Source: a bacterium (GTDB lineage: Bacteria > Bacillota > Clostridia > Oscillospirales > Oscillospiraceae). From it: a stretch of DNA of 64,000 nt. Positions 34,254-41,874 of this stretch are shown here, piece by piece. The position numbers and the translations under genes were made by a program. Position 1 is the stretch's first letter; each line of letters opens with the position of its first letter. A model generated the notes under the pieces. That model did not search any database and had not been told where the DNA came from. It worked only from the letters and a program-made list of their open reading frames with translations. The stretch is from contig SFVC01000009.1 of NCBI GenBank assembly GCA_004560375.1, positions 1 to 64,000 of the forward strand, given 5' to 3'.

Positions 34254-34957
34254 AACAAGAGGCCAAATTAGGCGTGCTGGGCGGCATGGGCCCCCAGGCC
34301 ACCCAGGTATTTTACCAGTTTGTGCTGGATCGCACCGACGCCCTCCAGGATCAGGATCACCTGCCCGCGGTGATCCTGTCCGATACCGGCATCCCCGACC
34401 GCACCGCCGCCATCCTCTCCGGGGACACCGAGGGGCTGTACCGGCGGCTGCTGGGGGACGCGAAGCTGCTGGAGAGCTGCGGCTGCACGGCGCTGGCCAT
34501 CCCCTGCAATACCTCCCACTACTTCGCCGACCGGCTCCAGGGGGAGATCGGCGTGCCCATCATCCACATGCTGCGGGAGACGGCCAAGCTGCTGGCCGCC
34601 CAGGGGAAAAAGCGCCCCGGCATTCTGGGCACCGACGGCACCGTCCGCACAGGGCTGTACCAGAAGGAGTGCGCCGATGTGGGCATGGAGGCGGCAGTCC
34701 CGGATCGGGAGATCCAGGCCCTGGTGATGTCCATTATCTACGACGAGATCAAGCAGGGGGAGAAGGGCAGCAGGGACAAGTTCGCCCACATCGACCGGGC
34801 CATCCGGGGGATGGGGTGCGACTGCGCCATCCTGGCCTGCACCGAGCTGTCCGTGTTCTCCACCTACCATCCCCTGCCCCCCTTCTACGTGGACGCCATG
34901 ATGGTGCTGGCGGAGCGGGCGGTGGAGCGGTGCGGCTACCCCCTGCGGACAATATAG
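34250..34957 (+). CDS. Aspartate/glutamate racemase-family protein
   Basis: A 235-residue PLP-independent racemase. It begins GVLGGMGPQAT and has the two catalytic cysteines in PCNTSH (near residue 85) and ACTELS (near 200), both required for proton exchange. It should interconvert L- and D-Asp, -Glu or a related amino acid. It is not MurI-like in length or motifs and resembles YgeA/RacX. It is coupled by ATGA to the ATP-grasp gene and lies 15 nt before the Mur-ligase gene. Confidence 0.9.
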   Translation: MKQEAKLGVLGGMGPQATQVFYQFVLDRTDALQDQDHLPAVILSDTGIPDRTAAILSGDTEGLYRRLLGDAKLLESCGCTALAIPCNTSHYFADRLQGEIGVPIIHMLRETAKLLAAQGKKRPGILGTDGTVRTGLYQKECADVGMEAAVPDREIQALVMSIIYDEIKQGEKGSRDKFAHIDRAIRGMGCDCAILACTELSVFSTYHPLPPFYVDAMMVLAERAVERCGYPLRTI

Positions 34958-34972
34958 GAGGAGGTCAACAGC

Positions 34973-36499
34973 ATGGAGTTGACGCTGCACCCTCTGGGGG
35001 AATACTGCGAGCTGCTGGACAAGCTGGGGCTGCTGGCCGCGCCCCTGCGGCCGGGGCTGGAGCTGGGGCGGACGGTGGAGTTGGTGTCCTGCAACTCCAA
35101 GGAGGTTGTCCCCGGCACCCTGTTCGTGTGCAAGGGGGCCCACTTCAAACCGGATTTTCTGGCGGAGGCCGCCCGCCGGGGGGGCTTTGCCTATGTCAGT
35201 GAGCGGGCCTACCCGGAGGTAAAGCTGCCCTGCATTTTGGTGCGGGATATGCGGCAGGCCATGGCCCATCTGGCGGTGAAGTATTACAACGACCCCTCCC
35301 GGCGGCTGAAGGTCATCGGCATCACCGGCACCAAGGGCAAATCGTCCACCGCCTATTTCATCAAGTCTATTTTAGACGGTTTTCTGGCCCCCAGGGGCAT
35401 GGGCTGCGGCCTGATCTCCTCCATTGAGACGTGGGACGGGGTGGAGCGGTTCGAGTCCCGCCTCACCACCCCCGAGCCCCTGGAGCTGCAAAAGCACCTC
35501 GCCCATGCCGCCTCCTCCGGCATGGAGTATCTGGTGATGGAGGCGTCCTCCCAGGCGCTGAAATACCACCGGACCTTGGGCGTCCGGTTTGCCGTCTCGG
35601 CCTTCTTGAACATTGGCATCGACCATATCTCCCCCATCGAACACCCGGATTTTGAGGACTATTTCCACTCCAAGCTGAAAATTTTTGCCCAGTCGGATCT
35701 GTCCTGCGTGAACATGGACTGCGGCCACGCCCGGGAGGCGGTGGAGACCGCCCGGAACACCTGCCCCACGGTGTTCACCTTTTCCCGGCAGAACCCCGCC
35801 GCCTCGGTGTACGCCGGCAGCGTGTGTAAGGTGGGGCACGAGATTTTGTTCGACGTGGACGCCGACCAGTGCAGCGGATCATACAGCCTGCATATGCCGG
35901 GGCTGTTCAACGTGGACAACGCCTTGGCGGCCATCGCCGTGTGCCGGGGGCTGAATATCCCCAAGGAGGCGGTGGCAGACGGGCTGGCGAAAGCCCACGT
36001 GCCGGGCCGGATGGAGATTTACACCAGCGCCGATGACAAGGTGGTGGCCATCGTGGACTTCGCCCACAACCGCATGAGCTTTGAGAACCTGGTTCGCACG
36101 GCCCGGGCGGAATACCCGGGCCGCCGTCTGGTGGCCCTGTTTGGAAGCGTGGGGGACAAGGCCTACGACCGCCGCCGGGATTTGGGGGAGATCGCCGGGG
36201 AGTATGCCGACCTGTCCATCCTCACCGAGGACGACAGCGGCGAAGAGGACACCCGGTCCATCTGTCAGGAGTTGGGCGCCTATGTGGCCTCCAAGGGCGG
36301 CAAGTTTGTGATCGAGCTCAACCGGAGCGAGGCGGTTCGGCAGGCCATTCTGGGCTGTGAGGAGCCGTCCGTGGTGCTGGTGGCGGGCCGGGGGGTAGAG
36401 CCCCGGCAGAAGCGGGGCGTTGAGTATATCGACACCCCCACAGATGTGGACTATACCAAGGCGTTCCTGCGGGAGTACGACGCGCGGCGGGGCCGTTGA
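34973..36499 (+). CDS. MurE-like Mur ligase lacking the DNPR motif
   Basis: A 508-residue Mur-family ligase with all three domains. The N-terminal nucleotide-sugar domain is present (CNSKEVVPGTLFVCKG near residue 40). The ATP loop GITGTKGKSSTAYF begins near 116, and FHSKLKIF near 230 holds the likely carbamylated lysine. The C-terminal domain has VDFAHNRMSFENL. MurE proteins that add meso-DAP or lysine carry DNPR or DNPA; here the equivalent position reads EDDSGEEDTRS (near 419), so the amino acid added must differ. It is third in a tight operon with an ATP-grasp ligase and a racemase. Not the housekeeping murE. Confidence 0.88.
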   Translation: MELTLHPLGEYCELLDKLGLLAAPLRPGLELGRTVELVSCNSKEVVPGTLFVCKGAHFKPDFLAEAARRGGFAYVSERAYPEVKLPCILVRDMRQAMAHLAVKYYNDPSRRLKVIGITGTKGKSSTAYFIKSILDGFLAPRGMGCGLISSIETWDGVERFESRLTTPEPLELQKHLAHAASSGMEYLVMEASSQALKYHRTLGVRFAVSAFLNIGIDHISPIEHPDFEDYFHSKLKIFAQSDLSCVNMDCGHAREAVETARNTCPTVFTFSRQNPAASVYAGSVCKVGHEILFDVDADQCSGSYSLHMPGLFNVDNALAAIAVCRGLNIPKEAVADGLAKAHVPGRMEIYTSADDKVVAIVDFAHNRMSFENLVRTARAEYPGRRLVALFGSVGDKAYDRRRDLGEIAGEYADLSILTEDDSGEEDTRSICQELGAYVASKGGKFVIELNRSEAVRQAILGCEEPSVVLVAGRGVEPRQKRGVEYIDTPTDVDYTKAFLREYDARRGR

Positions 36500-36508
36500 G
36501 GCAGCAAA

Positions 36509-36545
36509 ACACGGGAGCGCTATCTTGTGGAGGGCGCTCCCGTGT
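36509..36545. terminator. Convergent terminator between Mur-ligase operon and pulA
   Basis: A perfect 12-bp stem (36509-36520 with 36534-36545) lies between converging genes. On the minus strand the tail is TTTTG, so it mainly suits pulA. Confidence 0.75.
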
Positions 36546-36551
36546 GATTAC

Positions 36552-38663
36552 TTATGAGGGTTCCTGTTCCGGTTCAAGAGGCTGCGGCTCCAGCTCCGCG
36601 GGCCGGGGCTCCGGTTCCCCGCCGGGGGGCTCCTGTCTCGCCCCAGCGGGCCCCGGCTCCACAGGCTGGGGTTCCGGCTCCTCCTCGATGGGTTCCGGTT
36701 CCGGCTCAATGGGCTCCAGCTCCGGCGGCTCGTCCCGGCGGCGCAGCAGCAGCATCCCGCTGCACTTGGGGACGGTGACCCAGTTTCCCTCGGCGCCGGC
36801 AGGGCGGTGCTGATCCGCCCACTGGCCGTCCGCCCGGATGATCCACCGGCCCGCGGGCAGCTCCAGGCGGAAGTCCTCCCAGGCGGCGTTGTAGACGATG
36901 AGCAGGCGCTCCCCCTCCGGGCCGCCCCGGTCCAGCTGGAAGGACACGGTACCCGGGCGGTGGACGGTCTGATTGGTCACCCGGGCGGAGGCCTGGGCCG
37001 ACTTGTCCAGCAGCCCCGGCAGGGCCCGGCGCAGCCGGATCAGCCCCCGGTAGTAGTCGGTCAGCGCTCCGAACCGCCACGCCCGATCCCAGTCCAGCCG
37101 GTTCACCTCGGGAGGGGATTTGTAGCTGTTGCCGTCCCCCAGCTTGGTGCGGGCGAACTCCTCTCCCGCCTGGAGGAAGGGGGTGCCCAGGCTGGTGAAG
37201 CAGATGAAGGCCGCCAGCCGGTTCCGGGCCAGCAGCTCCTCCCGGGGGTGGAGGTAGCCCTCCGGCCACACCTCCCCCGGCGTGATGGTCAGGGCCAGCT
37301 TATCCCACAGGGTGTAGTTGTCGTGGCAGGACACGTAGTTGATGAGCTGGGAGGGATCCCGGGGGTTGAACTCCCAGGCCCCCTCCGGCCAGCCGGCGGC
37401 GGAGCTGAGGATGGCGTTCTCCTGCCCCTGGGCCCCGGTGACGAAGCCGGGGCTGCGGGCGTCGAAGCAGCTGCCCTTGACGGCGTCCCGGATCTTGTCG
37501 CAGAACACGGCGATGCCGGGGCTGAGCAGGGGCAGGTTGGCCATCAGGGCGGGGTGGGTGTCCGGCTCCATGGGGGAGTCCCCCGCCCGCCAGGGCTCGC
37601 CGTACAGCAGCTTTTCCCCGGGGCCAAACACCAGATCCAGCTCCCGGCGGATGCGGTTCATCAGCTCCACCGTCATCAGGCCCATCAGGTCGAAGCGGAA
37701 GCCGTCGATGTGGTATTCCTTGGCCCAGTACAGCACGGAGTTGGCGATATAGTTGTCCACCATGGCCCGGCCCGCCGCGATGTCGTTGCCGCAGCCCGAG
37801 CCGTTGGACAGCGCCCCGTTGGAGCGCCGCCGGTAGTAGCAGCCCGGGGCGCTGCGCTCCAGCCAGGAGTCGGTGAAGTAGGTGTGGTTGTACACCACGT
37901 CCATCACCACCCGCAGGCCGTTTCGGTGGAGGGCCTGGATCATCTCCTTGCACTCCCGGATCCGGGCGGCGCCGTCCGAGGGATTGAGGGCGTAGCTCCC
38001 CTCGGGGATGTTGAAGTTCAGCGGGTCGTAGCCCCAGTTGAACTGGCTGTCGTCCCCGCCCTCGTCCACGGTGGCGAAGTCGAAAATGGGCAGGAGCTGG
38101 ACGTGGGTGACCCCCAAATCCTTCAGGTGGGCCATGCACAGGGGAAGCCGGCCCTCCCGATCCCGCCAGGAGAAGGCCTTGAATTTGCCCCGGTACTCCG
38201 GGGGCACGCCGCTGTCCGGGTGGTGGGAGAAGTCCTTCACGTGGAGCTCGTAGATCACCGGCTCCGGGGGAAGGGGGGGCGGCCCGTCCTGGGCCCAGCC
38301 CGCCGGGTTAGTGCGGGCCAGCTCCACCGCCATGCTCCGGCCGCCGTTGCGGCCACAGGCCCGGGCGTAGGGGTCGGCGGTGCGGACGGCCTGCCCCGCC
38401 GTCTCCACCTCGTAATCGTAGTAAGTGCCGTGGAGGTCGCCCTCCACCGCCACCCACCACACCCCCCGATCCCCCCGCTTCAGGGGGAGAATGCGAAAGG
38501 CGGGAGCGGTATCGTCCCGGTAGAGGGCCAGCTCCACCCGCTCCGCGTCCGGGCTCCACAGGCGGAACACGGTGCGCTCACGGGAGCACACCGCGCCCAG
38601 GTCGTTGCCGTTGTAGAAGAACTTGCCGTCAAAGCGTTTGCCATAGCGTATTCTTGTGGTCAT
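36552..38663 (-). CDS. pulA: Type I pullulanase (glycogen/starch debranching)
   Basis: A 703-residue GH13 enzyme cleaving alpha-1,6 branches. An N-terminal CBM48-type module (about 10-100) precedes the catalytic barrel. The pullulanase signature FNWGYDP is near 215; GH13 regions are DVVYNH near 262, GFRFDLMG (nucleophile) near 330, YGEPW (acid/base) near 363 and CHDNYTLWD near 455. The last ~50 residues form an odd Pro/Glu-rich tail (EPEPEP and EPQP runs). No signal peptide is seen, so it probably acts on cytoplasmic glycogen. ATG 38663 is in frame behind a promoter at 38743-38771. Confidence 0.94.
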   Translation of the reverse strand: MTTRIRYGKRFDGKFFYNGNDLGAVCSRERTVFRLWSPDAERVELALYRDDTAPAFRILPLKRGDRGVWWVAVEGDLHGTYYDYEVETAGQAVRTADPYARACGRNGGRSMAVELARTNPAGWAQDGPPPLPPEPVIYELHVKDFSHHPDSGVPPEYRGKFKAFSWRDREGRLPLCMAHLKDLGVTHVQLLPIFDFATVDEGGDDSQFNWGYDPLNFNIPEGSYALNPSDGAARIRECKEMIQALHRNGLRVVMDVVYNHTYFTDSWLERSAPGCYYRRRSNGALSNGSGCGNDIAAGRAMVDNYIANSVLYWAKEYHIDGFRFDLMGLMTVELMNRIRRELDLVFGPGEKLLYGEPWRAGDSPMEPDTHPALMANLPLLSPGIAVFCDKIRDAVKGSCFDARSPGFVTGAQGQENAILSSAAGWPEGAWEFNPRDPSQLINYVSCHDNYTLWDKLALTITPGEVWPEGYLHPREELLARNRLAAFICFTSLGTPFLQAGEEFARTKLGDGNSYKSPPEVNRLDWDRAWRFGALTDYYRGLIRLRRALPGLLDKSAQASARVTNQTVHRPGTVSFQLDRGGPEGERLLIVYNAAWEDFRLELPAGRWIIRADGQWADQHRPAGAEGNWVTVPKCSGMLLLRRRDEPPELEPIEPEPEPIEEEPEPQPVEPGPAGARQEPPGGEPEPRPAELEPQPLEPEQEPS

Positions 38664-38742
38664 ATCCAAAAGGCGTCACCCTTGTATTTGAAGATCTGGA
38701 AGCACAGGAAGGCGGAACCTCACACCCTTCCAGTGAGATTCC

Positions 38743-38771
38743 ATAGTACCACAAAAATGGCGAGAACGCAA
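38743..38771 (-). promoter_or_regulatory. Promoter of pulA
   Basis: On the minus strand TTGCGT (38771-38766) and TACTAT (38748-38743) are 17 nt apart. Confidence 0.6.
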
Positions 38772-38895
38772 ACAGTTTCCGTGAAAAGGCCGTAAGAAGC
38801 CGTGAAAACCCCACCGAAAAGGACAATTCAGGAAGAAAAGGAAATAATTGACAGAACCCGTCGAAGAAAACTTTGCAGATATTGGAAAAACTTCC

Positions 38896-38924
38896 TTGCC
38901 ATATGGAGGAAACTGTGGTATTTT
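38896..38924 (+). promoter_or_regulatory. Promoter of spo0A
   Basis: TTGCCA at 38896-38901 and TATTTT at 38919-38924 have a 17-nt spacer. A CGTCGAA at about 38859 differs by one base from the Spo0A box TGTCGAA and could support autoregulation. Confidence 0.5.
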
Positions 38925-38983
38925 AGTGATTAGGGAAAAACTGGAAATCAATCCCAAGGTCGATGACCGGAAAGGAACATGAC

Positions 38984-39745
38984 ATGAGTGAGATGAAACG
39001 GATTGTATTGGCGGACGCCTCCGAGGAATTCCGCCGGATGCTGGCGGAGCTGATGGACGCGGAGCCGGATCTGACCGTCGTGGGGGAGACGGGCAGCGGC
39101 GAGGAGCTGCTGGAGCTGATCTCGGCCCAGCGGCCCGATGTGGTGGTGATGGATCTGCTGCTGACGGAGCTGGACGGGATGGAGGTACTGGAGAAGCTGG
39201 GGCCCAACCGCCCGCGGATGCTGGTGCTGTCCGCCTTCAGCGGCTCCAACCTGGCGGAGCAGATCGTCCAGAGCGGCGGGGACTACTGCATCCTCAAGCC
39301 CTGCCGGGCCCAGACGGTGATCGAGCACACCCGGCGGCTCACCTCCGCCCCCAGCCTGGAGGACGTGCGGGAGGAGGCCAAGGCCCGGGATCTGGAGCGG
39401 CAGGTCACCTCCATCATCCATGAGATCGGCGTGCCCGCCCACATCAAGGGCTACCAGTACCTCCGGGAGGCCATCATCCTGGCGGTGGGGGACATGGAGG
39501 TGATCAACGCGGTGACAAAGGTGCTCTATCCCGCGGTGGCCAAGAAGTTCGGCACCACCGCCAGCCGGGTGGAGCGGGCCATCCGCCACGCCATCGAGGT
39601 GGCCTGGGATCGGGGCGATCTGGAGACGCTGCAAAAGTACTTCGGCTACACCGTGTCCAACGCCAAGGGCAAGCCCACCAACAGCGAGTTCATCGCCATG
39701 ATCGCCGACCGGATCTCCCTGGACGACGACCGGCGCATCAGCTAA
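38984..39745 (+). CDS. spo0A: Stage 0 sporulation response regulator Spo0A
   Basis: A 253-residue master regulator of sporulation. The receiver domain (about 1-120) has acidic residues DAS at 11-13, the phospho-acceptor Asp57 in VVVMDLLL, a Ser/Ala switch (LSAFSG) and lysine in ILKPCR. The Spo0A-specific DNA-binding domain (about 150-250) has HEIGVPAHIKGYQYLREAI, the recognition helix TTASRVERAIRHAIE and the YTVSNAKGKPTNSEFIA ending. AAAGGAA precedes ATG 38984. It stands alone, without spoIVB upstream, which is the usual neighbour in Bacillus. Confidence 0.97.
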   Translation: MSEMKRIVLADASEEFRRMLAELMDAEPDLTVVGETGSGEELLELISAQRPDVVVMDLLLTELDGMEVLEKLGPNRPRMLVLSAFSGSNLAEQIVQSGGDYCILKPCRAQTVIEHTRRLTSAPSLEDVREEAKARDLERQVTSIIHEIGVPAHIKGYQYLREAIILAVGDMEVINAVTKVLYPAVAKKFGTTASRVERAIRHAIEVAWDRGDLETLQKYFGYTVSNAKGKPTNSEFIAMIADRISLDDDRRIS

Positions 39746-39950
39746 GTTACTTTTTCTCGACCTACTTTTTCTTGAAAGAAAAAGTAGGCAAAAAGAACTT
39801 GAAGGCGCTACCGCAGCAGGTGCTTGTCGGGGCGTTTGCGCCCGGTGACGAAACGGCTGCGGGAAGGAACCGTTTTTGCAAGCAAACCGCCCGCCCGGAT
39901 GCGGCGCTTGCCGGGGGCGTACCCGGTGACGGAACATAGGCCCCAGATCG
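39746..39950. repeat. Dispersed palindromic repeat copy B and flanking repeated sequence
   Basis: After spo0A, positions 39763-39802 hold CTTTTTCTTGAAAG / AAAAAG and AAAAAGAACTT, matching copy A at 18992-19035. The next ~150 nt contain no gene; CCCGGTGACG occurs twice (near 39840 and 39922), suggesting a larger mobile or repeated unit. Confidence 0.55.
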
Positions 39951-39951
39951 A

Positions 39952-39989
39952 AAACGGGCGCTGTGCTATTTTATGCACAGCGCCCGTTT
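39952..39989 (-). terminator. ahcY terminator
   Basis: A perfect 15-bp stem (39952-39966 with 39975-39989) is followed on the minus strand by CGATC after a short TTT run. It lies 15 nt beyond the ahcY stop. Confidence 0.8.
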
Positions 39990-40004
39990 GAGCTGCCGGG
40001 AAGA

Positions 40005-41249
40005 TCAGGCGTTGGAGCTGTTGATATACTCCTCCTGCTCCGGGGTGAGCTTGTCGATGGTCAGGCCCAGGGCGGCCAGCTTGGCCCAGGCGATCTGGTC
40101 GTCGATCTCGGCGGGGATCTGGTAGAGCTTCTTCTCCAGCCCGTCCTTGTGCTTGGCCACCCACTCGGCGGCCAGGGCCTGGACGGAGAAGGACATATCC
40201 ATGATCTCGGCGGGGTGGCCGTTGCCGCCGGCCAGGTTCACCAGCCGGCCCTCCGCCAGCACGTTGAGCACCTTGCCGTCGGGCAGCTTGTAGCCGGTGA
40301 TGCCCTCCCGCTGCTCCCACTTGTCCACGGCGTGCTCGTTGAGCCACTTCACGTCCACCTCGCAGTCGAAGTGGCCCGCGTTGGACAGCAGCGCGCCCTC
40401 CTTCATCACGGCGTAGTGGGCGGGGGTGATCACGTCCTTGCAGCCGGTGACGCTGACGAACACGTCCCCCAGGGGGGCGGCGTCCGCCATGGTCATCACC
40501 CGGAAGCCGTTCATGGTGGCGTCCAGCGCCTTGAAGGGGTCGATCTCGGTGACGATGACGTTGGCCCCCATGCCCGCGGCCCGCAGGGCCACGCCGGAGC
40601 CGCACCAGCCGTAGCCGGCCACCACCACCGTCTTGCCCGCCACCACCAGGTTGGTCATGTGCATGATGGCGTCCCACACGGACTGGCCGGTGCCGTACTT
40701 GTTGTCGTAGTAGTGCTTGGCCTTGGCGTCGTTCACCGCCATCATGGGGCAGGGCAGGGTGCCCTCCCGCTCCCGGGCCTTGAGGCGCAGGATGCCGGTG
40801 GTGGTCTCCTCACAGCCGCCCAGCAGGCAGTCGGCGTAGGCGCTGCACTTGCCCGCCAGCAGGTTCACCAGGTCGCCGCCATCGTCGATGACGATGTGGG
40901 GGTGGCATTTCAGGGTTTCGACCAGATGGGCCTCGTACTCCTCCGGGGTGGAGCCGTGCCAGGCGTACACGTTGACGCCCCGGTCGGCCACGCCGGCGGC
41001 CACGTCGTCCTGGGTGGACAAGGGGTTGGAGCCGGTGAGGTAGACGTCGGCTCCGCCCGCCTTCATCACCAGGGCCAGGTTGGCGGTTTTGGCCTCCAGG
41101 TGGACGGAGACGGCCACGCGCATCCCCTGGAAGGGCTGCTCCTTCACGAAGCGGGCCTCGATCTGGGACAAGGCGGGCATATGGCTGCGTACCCAGTCGA
41201 TTTTCCGGTGGCCGGAGGGGGCCAGGGCGGGGTCGCGGATGATGCTCAT
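40005..41249 (-). CDS. ahcY: Adenosylhomocysteinase
   Basis: A 414-residue NAD-dependent enzyme that splits S-adenosylhomocysteine into adenosine and homocysteine, restoring methylation capacity. The NAD-binding Rossmann motif is GKTVVVAGYGWCGSG near residue 208, and the catalytic-site block VNDAKAKHYYDN near 170. AAAGGGAG precedes ATG 41249, and a promoter lies at 41287-41315. It has no methionine-cycle neighbour in this window. Confidence 0.96.
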   Translation of the reverse strand: MSIIRDPALAPSGHRKIDWVRSHMPALSQIEARFVKEQPFQGMRVAVSVHLEAKTANLALVMKAGGADVYLTGSNPLSTQDDVAAGVADRGVNVYAWHGSTPEEYEAHLVETLKCHPHIVIDDGGDLVNLLAGKCSAYADCLLGGCEETTTGILRLKAREREGTLPCPMMAVNDAKAKHYYDNKYGTGQSVWDAIMHMTNLVVAGKTVVVAGYGWCGSGVALRAAGMGANVIVTEIDPFKALDATMNGFRVMTMADAAPLGDVFVSVTGCKDVITPAHYAVMKEGALLSNAGHFDCEVDVKWLNEHAVDKWEQREGITGYKLPDGKVLNVLAEGRLVNLAGGNGHPAEIMDMSFSVQALAAEWVAKHKDGLEKKLYQIPAEIDDQIAWAKLAALGLTIDKLTPEQEEYINSSNA

Positions 41250-41286
41250 AAGTAATACTCCCTTTCGGCGTAAGTTTGGTAAGTTC

Positions 41287-41315
41287 AGTATAGCACAGGG
41301 GCAAAACCATTGCAA
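41287..41315 (-). promoter_or_regulatory. sigma-A promoter of ahcY
   Basis: On the minus strand TTGCAA (41315-41310) and TATACT (41292-41287) are 17 nt apart, between the flavodoxin-like gene and ahcY. Confidence 0.75.
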
Positions 41316-41320
41316 GCCAT

Positions 41321-41860
41321 CTATATCCTGCTGCAAAATTCCAAAATCTCATTTTTCCGCGGTGGAACCGCTTCTCTATATTCCACAGAACACAGGCCAA
41401 GACTGCCGCAGCAGTCAATTTCTAAATGGCCATAAAAATGCTCGATGCTCCCAATGATTCGGGTACATTCTTTCATGCTTGGCCCTGTTCTTAATGCGAT
41501 GGAATATCCTCGTTTCCCCGGAGGAATGGCTGCGTGTGGTTCATGGGTATTGCACCACGGGGTGCATCTGTCGATAAAGACCTTAAATTGTCCTGGAATG
41601 TCCGCCCAGTATGAAGGGGCGACGCTGACAATGACATCAGCTCGTTCATACAGCTTCAAGACCTTATCGACATCATCATGCTGAACGCACTTGGCCGTAT
41701 TGTGGCAGCTTCTGCACCCTTTACAGTAATTTATGTTGAAATCATCAATGCAGACGCTGGCGACCTCATATCTGTCCTTTAAGCACTCTGAAACGATGTG
41801 TGCGATTTCGGCGGTGGCCCCGTTTCTCACAGGGCTGCAATTCATCACCAACGCGTTCAT
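41321..41860 (-). CDS. Flavodoxin-fold NAD(P)H-dependent oxidoreductase
   Basis: A 179-residue protein of the NADPH-dependent FMN reductase / flavodoxin family. The phosphate-binding start is MNCSPVRNGATAEIA, and a Cys cluster (YCKGCRSCHNTAKCVQHDD) near residue 48 is typical of iron-sulfur-flavoprotein-like members. APSYWADIPGQFKVFIDR is the FMN-contact block. Base composition is visibly more AT-rich than its neighbours, with many A/T third positions, which suggests recent acquisition. It starts 14 nt after pncB, so it may be expressed from the pncB promoter. Confidence 0.85.
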   Translation of the reverse strand: MNALVMNCSPVRNGATAEIAHIVSECLKDRYEVASVCIDDFNINYCKGCRSCHNTAKCVQHDDVDKVLKLYERADVIVSVAPSYWADIPGQFKVFIDRCTPWCNTHEPHAAIPPGKRGYSIALRTGPSMKECTRIIGSIEHFYGHLEIDCCGSLGLCSVEYREAVPPRKNEILEFCSRI

Positions 41861-41874
41861 TGGCCGCCCCCCTG

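Noticed and set aside
38850..38870. Confident Spo0A box upstream of spo0A
   Set aside because: Only one motif with a mismatch; kept as a remark, not a separate feature.
39808..40677. Minus-strand frame continuing from the repeat region into ahcY
   Set aside because: It overlaps ahcY in another frame and the N-terminal part of the repeat; it looks like read-through of a repeated sequence.
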